A stretch of DNA of 33,955 nucleotides, taken from the NCBI GenBank assembly GCA_033557685.1, contig JAWQRN010000215.1:1-33955 (forward strand), read 5' to 3'. Below are positions 11,244 through 22,600 of this stretch, one piece after another; position 1 is the first letter of the stretch; every line of letters begins with the position of its first letter. Both the position numbers and the translations under genes were made by a program. Below the pieces are notes generated by a model. That model was not told where the DNA came from, did not search any database, and worked only from the letters and a program-made list of their open reading frames with translations. Origin of the DNA: Sperchopsis tessellata (taxonomy: Eukaryota; Arthropoda; Insecta; Coleoptera; Hydrophilidae).

Positions 11244-11455
11244 TTAACCCTCCAACCGTCACAGGTATATTGCGCTCTCTCCCTGCATTTTCGTGCTGAT
11301 CTGAATTCGCCGTAAACTATACCTCTGGAGTTCGAGCCGAGCGCGTATATACATTTGTACTTTGTAACCACGTTATTTATTTATCTTATTTAATATATTC
11401 AATCTTAACTTACATTGTGATTAATTACGGTTTCGAACCAAACCAAATCCACACC
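11244..11455. mobile_element. Candidate insertion (possible solo LTR) inside the transposase remnant
   Basis: This block separates two halves of a transposase N-terminus and is unlike them in composition. The left part (11244-11345) is GC-richer, and a TATA-like GTATATACATTTGTAC follows near 11345. ATATTA occurs at both borders (11241-11246 on the left, 11457-11462 on the right) and could be a target-site duplication, although 6 bases of AT sequence is weak evidence. The ends are not a clean TG...CA, so an LTR identity is unproven. Confidence 0.3.
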
Positions 11456-11462
11456 TATATTA

Positions 11463-11640
11463 GTGAAAGTGTTGCAGTCTCCAGAAACATCAACAAGAAG
11501 ACGATTAAACATATATTCACGATCTCTTCGACGAATTTTGAAAAATTATTTTCACATTTTCCCTTACAGAGTCCAGTTAGTGCAAAAGTCTTTACCCAGA
11601 AACCATAATCAGCATTTTGAGTACAATGATGCTACAAATA
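11463..11640 (+). pseudogene. Transposase helix-turn-helix fragment (part 2 of the broken element)
   Basis: The open frame reads SPETSTRRRLNIYSRSLRRI, then LKNYFHIFPYRVQLVQKSL. This is the second helix-turn-helix and linker of a Tc1/mariner-like transposase: S-x-R-R-x, then S-R-S-L-x-R-I-L, then P-Y-x-x-Q-L-x-Q. The similarity stops at about HFEY (11625), well before any catalytic DDE/D residue. The fragment is therefore the DNA-binding half only. It runs on the + strand in the order expected after the part at 11084. Confidence 0.6.
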
Positions 11641-11741
11641 CCAGGGACTTGATGAACCATATAGAAAAGTCGAATCCGATCAACAAGTTCTGCAGTTGGG
11701 TGATTTAGACAGATTTATTATCTAGTCACGAAAAGGAAGTC

Positions 11742-13171
11742 TCATCTGAGGCCAACATACCGAGATATGTAGTCTTGTCTTCGTGCACTACAAGTAACTA
11801 TCCAACAGCAAAGTTGCAAAAAAATTGCTATTATAACAACAGAGACAACTGGTTCTAGAGTTCCCAATACTTTTCCTTTATTAAGATTTATAGGAAACCT
11901 ATGGGTGTTCAGGATATGAACTGGAATTACATCTTGGCACTTACCAGAACTCCCTTCTTGATTGAATCTTCCAAACATGATTCAGTAAGACCCAACTGGA
12001 AATCGTCCATTTCGCTTTCAGTCTTAGCTTGGATTATTTGTTGCCATTGACGGGACTCTAACATCATCGGAATGTAGGAGGCTTACACTAGTTGACTTAG
12101 ACCCAGGAAAGCCAAGACTTACTTATCCATTACCTAACAGCACCACTAATCATCTGTTCAACCATGGAGTAACTAGCCAAAGTGCTCTCACTTTTCCACG
12201 AACTAAAATGTTATCACCGGTACCTGTTCAAACGTGAAGGTTTGTAGCCTTTTCGAAACTCTCTGGATACATCATGTCTGATCTACCTATTGAAATGCTG
12301 ACTCCTGTGCCGATCATGAACTGGCACCTCTTCTTCCCAATACTTTAATTAGTGATGAGACTATTCACATAATGCAGTATTCTGGTCCCTGCCTTTGTGC
12401 CCACCAGCACGTACCCCTTAGTGTTGGTGGTTTTTAGTTTCCCTGTTTCCAGAGTGCTCGATCCTCACAAAGAATTTCTGCGAATGTGCCTCTCCTTTCC
12501 ATACCTATAGAATTTTATATTCTTTAAATTCTTCTTGTGGGTTATTGATTCATACAATTCAGCTTCCTGAGCTGGTGCCACTTCCATTGTCACTTCTCGT
12601 ATGTCTTCTCCTTTTATCGGTTATGTATAACTTCAAATTTGAGAGCTGTACCCACGGCTTCCAATAGAAAATCAGGCACTTTTATCCACTGACCAGTCGG
12701 CTGTAATGAACTAATGAACTGTTTGTTTGCGAACTTCTCAATGTCTTATTTCCTAGCTCCACACTCTTCTCTGAGAGCTTGTATTTTCTTTTCTACTTTT
12801 TCAGTTACAATCGAGATTTTCAATTCCAACCTCACTTATGTTCCATCATCTTAGAATTATCTTCAATTTCGTTGTCCAAATTTCTAGTTTTCTACCAGCT
12901 GTTCAACTTTTCTCTCAAATATTCTGGAATTTTCACTAGTTTGCTTTCTAAAGTTCTAGAATATTCTTTAAATTTGCTTTCCAAATTTCTATAATTTTTT
13001 TCAAATTTATTTTCAATATTTGTTTCAAATGCTCCAGAGTTCTCTTCTAGTTTACTTTCAATTTTGTCTTCGCTTCTTCTAAAATTGTATTCTAGGTCCT
13101 GTTCTATTTTGTCTTTGCAACAACAGAATCATTTTCATTAGTTCTTCTGCTTCCTCTTCTGTGTCTGACAT
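11742..13171 (-). mobile_element. Gypsy-like LTR retrotransposon remnant: gag and protease
   Basis: On the - strand an ATG at 13171-13169 begins MSDTEEEAEEL, followed by a charged, coiled-coil-like gag region read across several frames (for example NKFEKNYRNLESKFKEYSRT). Near 12520-12475 a zinc-knuckle block is visible as FYRYGKERHIRRNS; its histidine is kept, but all three expected cysteines are replaced. Near 12315-12280 the retropepsin loop reads FMIGTGVSISIGRSD, so the catalytic Asp of DTG is Gly (codon 12309-12311). From 11978 to about 11840 comes VIPVHILNTHRFPINLNKGK, resembling the segment between protease and reverse transcriptase. Reverse transcriptase and integrase are absent. Many stops show that it is dead. 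Confidence 0.65.
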
Positions 13172-13303
13172 TTTCTTTGGTAACACCTAGTTTCCATTGG
13201 ATTTATCACACATTTTTTTTATTTGCTTTACAAACTGTTTAATGTAGTCTGTTAATAACACTTTTATTTACTTTTATGTTATATATTATTTGCTTTTTAA
13301 ACA

Positions 13304-13440
13304 ACACCTGTCACCACTGTTACATTTTATGGGTTTACACATTTAAAGTGTATTTATTTTTAAAGTGCATAGTTTATAATAATAAATTACTTAATTTATA
13401 GCAACAATATTTACAGTGGTATATATTCATCCGATCACTG
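13304..13440 (-). mobile_element. Possible primer-binding site and LTR edge of the Gypsy-like remnant
   Basis: Upstream of the gag start, on the - strand, TGTAACA is followed by GTGGTGACAGGTGTTG. A TGG-starting stretch just after an LTR ending in CA is the usual arrangement of a retrotransposon primer-binding site. The LTR would lie at higher coordinates, but its outer edge was not identified and no second LTR was found below 11742. Confidence 0.3.
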
Positions 13441-13487
13441 GTATAATTTTGTATTCTGCCAGCCAGACCCATGACTTTTATTTGCTG

Positions 13488-13504
13488 TATATATATATAT
13501 ATAT
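13488..13504. repeat. (TA)n microsatellite
   Basis: An uninterrupted TA dinucleotide run of 17 bases. Confidence 0.95.
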
Positions 13505-16330
13505 TATAATTTGTATATCAATACAAATTAAGAAATAAGGATTGTTTCAGAAATACTTGTATGCATAGTTCAATCATATTAGTATTGCTCACCCTCAAAA
13601 TGTCATTTGCAACATGATCAAATCTTTAGTAACTTTCATAGCGTCTACACCCAAAAACATTTTCCCTGCTTGAAATTGATGTTGCTTCTTTTATTAAAAA
13701 TACCAATAATTTTAAAGATACTTTTACTATATGAGCCTCATCAATTTTGGGCAGGCAACCTGGAATATGTATATGTAGCACAGGTGGCATGTGTGACCAT
13801 TAGCCCAGAAATTTGATATGCAGCTTGAAATATCATCTGTACCAAGCAACTAGTCTGTACAGGCAGATGACACATAGGCCACTATATATGTAGATAGCTC
13901 ACATTGAAGACTGTAAAAATTTAAGCACCGCTTGAAATTTCACCTTCACCACTTCACCAAATATCTATGTGAATGACGCACAGTGAAACATATGTGTAGA
14001 TACCAGAGTCTTATTAATTTAGTTCATCTGTATAGTACGTTTATCAAGACGTACCAGAAGTAAAATGTAGTTACTGAAATAAAAAGGTATCTACATCAGA
14101 AGTCTTAATACAAAAGTTTGATAAAGTAGAGGGAGAGTTGCCACCTCTTCAGGTTTGACCTGGAGACTCCAGGTTTAGCCGATCTTTCTCCAGGCTACGT
14201 GTTTAAGTAGTAAATCTCCAGTAAAACGAATTGTTAATATAAAAAATTTAAATTTAAACCTAAAAACATTTTAATTTGTTCATTAAATTGTTTTTAAATT
14301 TTGTTAATTTGTTTCTGTATTTAAAAAAATACCAAAGGTAACTTTAGAGTTTAAGGTTGTTTGTATCTAATGAGAAGGTAGATAATTTGAAGTAAAATAA
14401 ATAAAATCATCAGTAATACAATTGAACATGTTTATCATCAATATTTTCTGCCACTCTGAGGGTTTGAATTTCGATTTTATTCCCTGTTTTGACCTGTAAA
14501 ACATTTCGCACACATAAACATTGAGGAAGTAAAATTACTGTCTACCATAAGTTTATCCCATTGTTTATCGATTAGTTTATTTTGTACTTATGTATCATTT
14601 TTGATGCATTAGCATAGTTACAGATGTGTTTCGGGTTCAATAGACATCTAACCTAGTATCTTGCCTTGTTATTATGGACGTATTTAAGTTACTACAAACA
14701 TAACATTTCTTTATGTATTTTCACTAGACGAACACACCATTTTGCTGCCCTAAGCAAAAGGGTTCTCTTCGTGTATACAGACCTTCTCCCTCATGGTAGT
14801 TTGTTTCAGTATTAATACAAACCCAGCATCCTTTGAACAAGGGCCGGTGCGAAAACTTGTTTAATATTTAAACTTATTTTATTTAAATTGCCATAAAATA
14901 AATAATTAACTTCATCATTTTTTCAAAACTTCTCTCACCCAGAGAGTTACATAATATTGAAAACTTATAGGAAAAATGTAACGAGAACCTACCATTTACC
15001 ATGAACTTCCGCACACTTACTAAAACTATTTTTGCAAATTAAAATATAGTGGTTTTCTAATGTCTCATTAATCTAAATTATGTTGGTCATAAAATAATCG
15101 TATTTAAAATTCTCGCTAACTTTTTAAAAAATTCTCCCGTAAAAACACTGCGTTTAACATTGCAAAAGATTACATTCTAATATCCCATATTTAAAGAAGA
15201 CTTTCGGAAAAAAATTCACGCATTTCAAGAGCTCCTATAGACACATATTTTTGTTGCATGGTATTTTTGTGTGATACAAATTGGGATAACGCAATCACAA
15301 ATGTTTGTTTTATATCGAAATCACATTTACGTCAAATTGTATTTAATAATGTCTGACAGTAAAAAAAATTGTGTGGTTTGTTTCATATAATTTTTATTAT
15401 AAAGTACAAATAATACATACTTTTTGAAACGTTTAAACAGATTTCTCTGTTATTAAACCCAATTTCAGTAAGGTATAGTCATTTGAACGAATCCTTTAGG
15501 TGCCTGGGCAAAAACATGAACTGGGGGAAAAGGTTCTATAAATTAAAGTGCTTGTTAGTGTAGACACCATTTATTACAATATTATACACAAGCTATTTCC
15601 AAATATGAAATATTGTTACTGAAAGTAAACATCACAATGTAACCATCATAATCTACACAACCCACAGTGAGATATGAAAAGTTAACTTATTTTAAAATGA
15701 AACATATCTTTGATTTCACTATTTAAGAACACTAATTTGTGCACTAAAATAATAACTATAAATAAAACTTAAGATTAAGACAAACTGTATTCCAAAACGA
15801 AAATGCTTAATTGTATTTATTACAGTCATTTCTGCATTAGGCGGGGTCTTAACGCTTAAATACTTATAAAGTAATCTTACGGCATCTTCTTATTTATATT
15901 TAAATATCCTAATAAAAGTATTACATTACTAATTTCATATATAATAGATTCTATTGGAACAATACAATTTATAACGAAAAACAATACAAATATAGTATAA
16001 AAAAATTCGAACATTTCAACATCAAAATAAACAAGACTAAGAATAAACTAAAAATTCTACATGGAGGGTTGAGCGTTTTGCAGTCATTACATACAAGTGC
16101 CACTTTCAAGACACAAATCAAATATAAAAAAATTGATGGCACTATATATAACTGCTAATCGCTCTCGGAGAAAATATATAAAGTTATATGTACATCTAAT
16201 TTTTATCACCATTTTTTTGTTTCACTTTAGTAGATTGCACCACATCGACTGCAGAGTAACATTTTGATTTGACTTTGTAATTATTTCCCTAATAAAAAAC
16301 AAAAACTACAATATTATGTGATGCAAGTAA
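13505..16330. other. Intergenic stretch between the convergent genes
   Basis: No gene was recognised in about 2.8 kb. A short interrupted palindrome, CCTGGAGACTCCAGG (14159-14173), sits in a small GC-richer patch (about 14135-14210) that also repeats AGGTTT; it could be a transposon end, but no partner end was found. The rest is AT-rich. The right part lies immediately downstream of hyd and may include alternative 3' UTR sequence. Confidence 0.4.
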
Positions 16331-16333
16331 TCC

Positions 16334-16339
16334 TTTATT
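16334..16339 (-). terminator. hyd: Polyadenylation signal of hyd
   Basis: On the - strand AATAAA lies about 52 bases after the hyd stop codon. Some 35-50 bases further on the transcript would read TTGTAGTTTTTGTTTTTTAT, a typical G/U-rich downstream element. This implies a very short 3' UTR of roughly 75-90 bases for at least one isoform. Confidence 0.55.
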
Positions 16340-16390
16340 GAACATTATAGTTTAGTTTTCACTGAAAACACGTAACAAAACAAAATCCGA

Positions 16391-16603
16391 TCACACAAAC
16401 CCAAAGTTCTTAGTTTTAATGGCAAGCAATAGCTTCTGACGTAAAACACTCCTACTACTGTACAGTGGTATATATAGTCTCGATATGCATGTGTTAGCTG
16501 TGGGTAAATGGCCGTCATCAGCTGGTCTTATTGTAACCGAAGGCATCGGTTGGAAACCATCTTCACTAGCCGGCAATGCAGGGGAACCTGTCCAAAAATA
16601 TAC
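16391..16603 (-). CDS. hyd: hyd terminal exon: HECT C-lobe with catalytic cysteine
   Basis: The exon opens with [20 protein letters not shown], then [19 protein letters not shown] and [11 protein letters not shown], and ends [10 protein letters not shown] followed by TGA. The cysteine of the L-P-T-A-N-T-C block (codon 16487-16489) is the ubiquitin-thioester residue of HECT ligases and lies 32 residues from the end counting itself. The Phe four residues from the HECT C-terminus, often needed for transfer, fits the F in NFGFV. The start is fixed by the acceptor (T)11GCAG, which leaves GTA as the first codon in phase 0 after the DL of the previous exon. Confidence 0.97.
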   Translation of the reverse strand, partial: VYFWTGSPALPASEDGFQPMPSVTIRPADDGHLPTANTCISRLYIPLYSSRSVLRQKLLLAIKTKNFGFV

Positions 16604-19600
16604 CTGCAAAAAAAAAAAAGTCTGATGAACATTTTGCATGTTCCTGCCATGACTAGGACTAAGTTTTAAATAATACATACATATTCTCATTTATTGGAAA
16701 GAAAATATTATTCCTGTATAAATAAAAATTATTACCATTTTAGGCACTATAAATTTGTTTTGAAAAAGTAAATAGTGCCCACAGCATGATCATTAATCTT
16801 GAATATGCAGTTCAACACAAAAAGGTTAGGATACTCTGTACAGCTTCTCATAAAAGTATATACATAATGATTTGAATATAAATCATGATGTAAAAGAGGA
16901 TGAGATGACAGGTGAAGACATACTAAGACAACACTGTGAGGGAGATCAGAAGATTGAAAAACAGAGAAACTGAAGGAGTGGTGTAGTAGAAAAATGCTAA
17001 GTGTGTGTGGTTGCATAAGCTATTTAATGCATGCTTAGGTTGTTCGAGTGTGCCAGATGATTGAAAGAGAGATGTTGTGTATCTTTTGTATAAAGAGAAA
17101 GCATCACAAAGGAGAAGGTATGGGATATACAATGTGGTTTTCTACATGGCATATGTTGTATAGATCTAATTTCTAGATGAAGTAAATCTATGGAAGTAAG
17201 TTAGTGTATGCTGATGATGCAGTGATATTAAGTGAAAATGTAAATTAATTACATTCAACATTTGATGGGTTCTCTTACGTAATAGAAAGGATGAAAATTA
17301 AAGTAAGTTTTGTGAATAAGAGTGAGACAACGTGAGCTGAATGTGCAATTATAGTAAAAGGTTGAATAGTTGAACACATGGACAAATATGGAAGAAAGTA
17401 AATGGAGGAAACAAGTAAATACAAGTCGGAAAGTAGGTGGTGCAATATGGAAGGTTACAAAGAATGAAGAACTTAGAAAAAAGGTTAAAGCGGTTATCTA
17501 TAATAGCGGTTTGGTTTCGACTCTTATGTATGTTAATGAGATATGGGTACAAAAGGAACCACAGAAGAGGAAGTTATCTAGAATGCAGTGGATATGGATC
17601 TTAGAAGTGTATGCAACAAGAGATGGATTGATAGGGTTAGAAATTCATGAATAATGAATGAACGTGCTATGACGGATCATCGCATGGAGAAAGGTGCATT
17701 ACACTGGTTTGGGCAGTTAGAAATGACAGCAAAGAATTATAAAACATGTATATGTAGGTATGATTAACTGGTGTTGTGAAGTTCTGAAAAGTAGAAGTTA
17801 AAAGTAGAAGAGCATGTATAACAAAGTGCATGGAGTTAATAGTGGCGGAAGAAGTTTGCCTCGATAAGGGTGAATGAAAAAGGAGTTAGCAAGTTTGGAC
17901 AACTAACTTTAGATAAAACTTTACTAGTTTATTTCAACTTTAAATTATAGTGTGTTGAAAATACATGCGAATATTATAAAACAAAACAATCAAATTTACT
18001 TATCTTAAAACAAGTATATGTATTAGATATTTTAGGTAACTTGTTAGTACAAAATTTTAGTACATGAAATTTAATATAATGAAGGTAGTTTAAATTATTA
18101 ATTATATAATAGACCAATTTAATAATTTGTTATTCAAGAAATTAGTGTAGGAGTCAAATTCATAGCATTAGTACTTTAGACTGATGACATTTCCTAAACA
18201 AAATGTTTAACTTATTACTCTGAATTATATGAATATTATCTACATTACTATCCTTTTACATATAAATGTAAGAATTAATTTTAATTAAGGTGGATTGAAT
18301 CTAACATTTACACTCATCAAACGCATTTGAAAAGTTACACTAGAATATGGTGGGTAAGGTTAGTACTTGACGTCATAGCAGAACTATTTTCACATCAATG
18401 CATCGTGATTGATGCGATTTCATTATGATAATTGGTTTATATATGACCGACTTGGACATAATAGTGTGGTAAATAAGCTTGATTGTCGTACAGCAAATTA
18501 TTATAAAGACCCAAACTTGTTGACCTAAACATTTTCAGCTGTTAATTTGTTTACTAGTGTTTTGTTAATAAAAATTTTAAATATGCTTAATTGGTATATT
18601 TACTTTAACTATATAGAAAATGATAAATTAATGAGAATGACTTTTAAAGTTTGTTTCGAGTCAAGACATAAATTTTAAACATGTGAAACCATACTCTTCA
18701 GATCTGGTCGATTATTTTGTCTTAACACAGACTCATTAGCAGAGCTAGTCGTAGAGTGCCTGGTCCACATACTCAGATCGATATCAGTGTTATATACAAA
18801 CTATTAAAACAAATTGGAAAATAGGAAGCCATCTATATTAACCACTTAATGTATGAATTAATGTTAAATTTTTGGTCAAGAAATTATCGAATTTTTATTA
18901 AGTGAAAATTTAGTGTTTATGCATAATTAAATTGAATAAAAGACATTTTCATTGGCAAGTGAATTTTGCTTGGAACCAGGATTTGAGTTAAAAAAATTTA
19001 ATTTAAAAAAGGGAGGTCAAAAAAGAAACTGAACTTATTTTTTTTAAATTTATGACCTTGGAAAAAAATTTGGATCATTTCGAAACCCTTCTTTCGAAGC
19101 ACAGCATGCTTCCACGCGACCTCGTTTTTGTACAGCAGTCGAGGCACGAATTTGGCAACCACCCTTTCCATCCTCAAATCTTCCATTAAAATTCGCTGAA
19201 CTGAACTCCAAGTCACTCCAGACAGCTCCTCAACTTCTTCAATGTTCCATCGTCAATCTACCAGGATGATTCCGTGAATTTTTTCAACATTTTCATCGAT
19301 TCCGGCCGTGGAAGGACGACCAGAGCGAGGTTTGTAGTCAATTGTAATTTCACCTCTTTTGAAACAGGAAAACCACTCCTACACTTGAGTTTAACCAATA
19401 GCATCATCCTTGATGGCCGTTTTTAAAATTTCAAGAGTCTCTGTGCCAGTTTTTCCAAGCAAGAAGCAAAACTTTACGGCCACGGGCTGTTCACGAGAAT
19501 CAGCCATTGGAAAAAAGACAAGCACACAAAACAACTTCGATTCTTTATTCAAACAATTAATGTAATATCTTTTTCGTTGGCATGTAACTTTTATATTTTC

Positions 19601-22600
19601 TAATAACCGCTTGCACTTTTGTTGCTGTAATGTTTTGCAATAATTATTCCATAGAACTACATGCACTTGTAAGTAGCCTAGATAATTTACTTTTTCATTA
19701 CATCCTTTTTTGCATAATACATTAGCATGTATTTCTAGTTTTCCAGACTAGTGATCAAATCTACAATCAATAGACGAAACGTTTAGCAAGAACGAATAGT
19801 AGTTTATCTTCAATCCAGTCCAAATATTTTTCTGGCTGATATTCCCAAAGAAAATTAACAACAAATAGTATTTGTTTCTCCACAACAGCCAAACTTCTTG
19901 TTTGTATGTATATATAATAAATATATGAAATTAATATTGGTCTTATTTATCAATTATTGTTTACTTTATTTTTAAATGTTATGTTACTTAAAAAAGTTTG
20001 CCTTTACACTAATAAGACACAAATTATATACATATTATAAAAAATTAAAACTAAAAATTTAACTGATTATGATATACCATGAAGCATGGCACGGTGCATA
20101 AGCCAACATTGTAATTTCTGCAATAGTAACTTGTCTCTTTTCTTTTTTCCTCCTTTTTGCTGCAACAAACAGCGCAGTAACTATGTACATACAAATTGAC
20201 GAAGAAAAATATTTGAAACAATATTTTGAAAAAAATATATATTTTACTTACTAAATCTTGACGTTCCAGATGTGTCATCTTCTCAACAATGGACCACAGC
20301 CAGCGTTTAAACTTCACTAGCCGCTCACCGCTTTCTCCAGATTCATCATTGAAAGAAGTGTATGAAATAAGGACTGATACGTTGATGTCTCCTACACCAT
20401 TTAATAGTAACCTAAGATCTTCTGAGGTTAATCCATCTAATGATCCCGTAGGCAGTACATCATATACACCAGTTCTTAGACTCTATAATAATTAAACACA
20501 TGGATTAATTACATGTTAAAATTTCTTAAATAACAATTTAAAATAAAAAAAAATCTGATAAATTATTTTAATTAACCACCAAACATTTAGTTATCGCCTT
20601 TGAAGATGTCCATTGCAAAAGTGGATGAAACGTTGACACTTATCAGAACTCTTACATGGTTTCCACCCAGAAACATATTTCCAAAACGACAAAATTTTGC
20701 ACATCATGTTATCCAATAAATGGGTTCCACAAGAAGACTTTCATGACAACTTTACATGTGTTTAGTTCTAAGTTATATTTAGTCTGTTTATTCTAGGTGT
20801 AGTTAGTTTTCAATATTTATTAATATATTATTACAATGTTCCAAGGCATACATATATGTCCATATCTTTTTAAATTTTGCACCTGCTAATAACCTAAAAT
20901 TACCACATATTGAAACTCTCAGGTAAAGGGTGTCAGTCTATGTAAAATAAGTAAGTTTTTGTGAGTATATCAAAGTAATTAAAGCATCTAGAAGGCAATT
21001 GATCTCCCTATCAGTTTACATCTATCACATACAACCATAGGTAAAATTTGTTCGCAACAAGACTTAGCATTCAAGAAAATACTGAGTGTTGAACTGTTGT
21101 ATTTGTCTTTTACTGCAAAAAGCTGGTGGTCTTTTGAAATTGTATTAAAATATTTACTTGTCCATATTTAGAATTAAAGTTTATTAAAAACTGTAATTGA
21201 ATTATATTTTAAAATATCCTAAATTTTTTTTTATTAATTTTTATTTTTTTGAGTATGCATTCATATATATTTTTTAAATATCCTAAATCATAAAATGTTA
21301 AAAACCGTAAGTAGTAAGTTCAGGTTTAATCTAAACCCAAATTTTACAGGAATCTAAATTATAAACATTTAGTTATTCGCAATGCAGAAAGGCAGATTTT
21401 GTTGTTATAGTCCCCAAAATGATATTTCAGAAAATGCTAGACCAATTAAAACAAAATTTGGAAACCTTACTATTAAATTTATACAGTTCAGCTCCAATTA
21501 AATTTTGAAAATACGAGACTCATACCTCCTTAAAAAATAGAAATTATGGAAAACAAAAAAGGGTACAAAAATGTTCAGTATGGCATAACTCTAAAACTGA
21601 CCACACATTTTAGTAACACTGTGCTTCAAATATTTTCTCAATTATGGAGGTTCAAATTTCAACACTACTCATAACCACCATTGAAACTACTTATTTTAGT
21701 GTGAGGTCTAATGGAATAAGTTGTGAAGATTTTTTGACAACTGGTAGTATCCAGTAGAATTATTTTACAATATAAAGTTTTTGAGTATACATTCATATAT
21801 ATTTTTTAAATATCCTAAAACGTAAAAGGTTATAAAAACAGTAAGTAGTAAGTTCATGTTTAATCTATACCCAAATTTTACAGGAATCTATATTATAGCA
21901 TTCGGAATTTCTCCATAATAAATATTAAAATGTGTGAAGAACAACTTTATGGTTATAGACTTGTGTGATATAACATTAGAGCTGAGAGGGAAAGAATATG
22001 GTAAAACAAGGTTAAAAGCATGCTCAATAACTTTAAAAGTCTCCCGATATCCCCAAATCGTAAATATCAATTTTTAATTTAATAGCCACCAATGTGGAAA
22101 TACTCCCATAAATGCTGTAACATAGTTGAAAATAAAAATGCAAAAACTCTTACAGACATCTACATTAGGGAAATCACCCCAAGGATACCAATAAAGGGAA
22201 ATCAAATTAACACAATTTTATAGTGTAAATCTTAGAATGTCTAAGCTTCCTTTATATACTTGGCTTCACATACATCCTCCCGAATAATCTATGCTAAGCC
22301 TAGCAAACTTGGATCAATTATATACCATGACCCTTTGCAACCAATACATCTGAATTTTCCCAAACACCAACTCTTAGTAAATTATAATCGCCAAAAGAAT
22401 TAATGTTGTTATGATACTAACCTAGTACCCTTCCTGAACATATTTGATAGATTCTAAGAAACAAATATTTTATAAACTGCTATACTCACTTCTAAAGCCT
22501 TTTCTTGTGCTTTAATCATTCTGTATTTCGCATATTTTCTAACATAATCATACACATTGGCAGCATTCACCTCGATGTCTTTTCCACCGGGCATCAATTC

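Larger units (their letters stand above)
16604..20251 (-). other. hyd: Last hyd intron (3.6 kb)
   Basis: Donor GTAAGT and acceptor with an 11-T tract then GCAG. It contains a + strand non-LTR remnant (16980-17890) and a - strand mariner remnant (19013-19507). The stretches 17895-19010 and 19670-20250 are AT-rich with no recognised feature, apart from a small perfect inverted repeat GCATC-GTGATT-GATGC near 18401. Confidence 0.85.
20483..22489 (-). other. hyd: hyd intron (2.0 kb)
   Basis: Donor GTGAGT, acceptor TTAATTATTATAG, phase 0 on both sides. It contains two roughly 117-120-base direct repeats (21246-21364 and 21778-21897), a second repeat family member (21701-21770) and a hammerhead-like motif (20600-20632, + strand). 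No gene is seen inside. Confidence 0.85.

Noticed and set aside
11244..11267. TTAACCCTCC start resembling a piggyBac end
   Set aside because: No inverse GGAGGGTTAA end exists nearby, unlike the clear element at 31540-31850.
14135..14210. GC-richer patch with the interrupted palindrome CCTGGAGACTCCAGG
   Set aside because: It looks like a transposon end, but no partner repeat or target duplication could be found, so no element is called.
16747..17552. Several - strand open frames of 67-89 codons
   Set aside because: They lie opposite the + strand non-LTR remnant, which has recognisable RT motifs in the other orientation.
20289..20495. + strand open frame of 68 codons
   Set aside because: It is antisense to a hyd exon that matches UBR5 along its full length.
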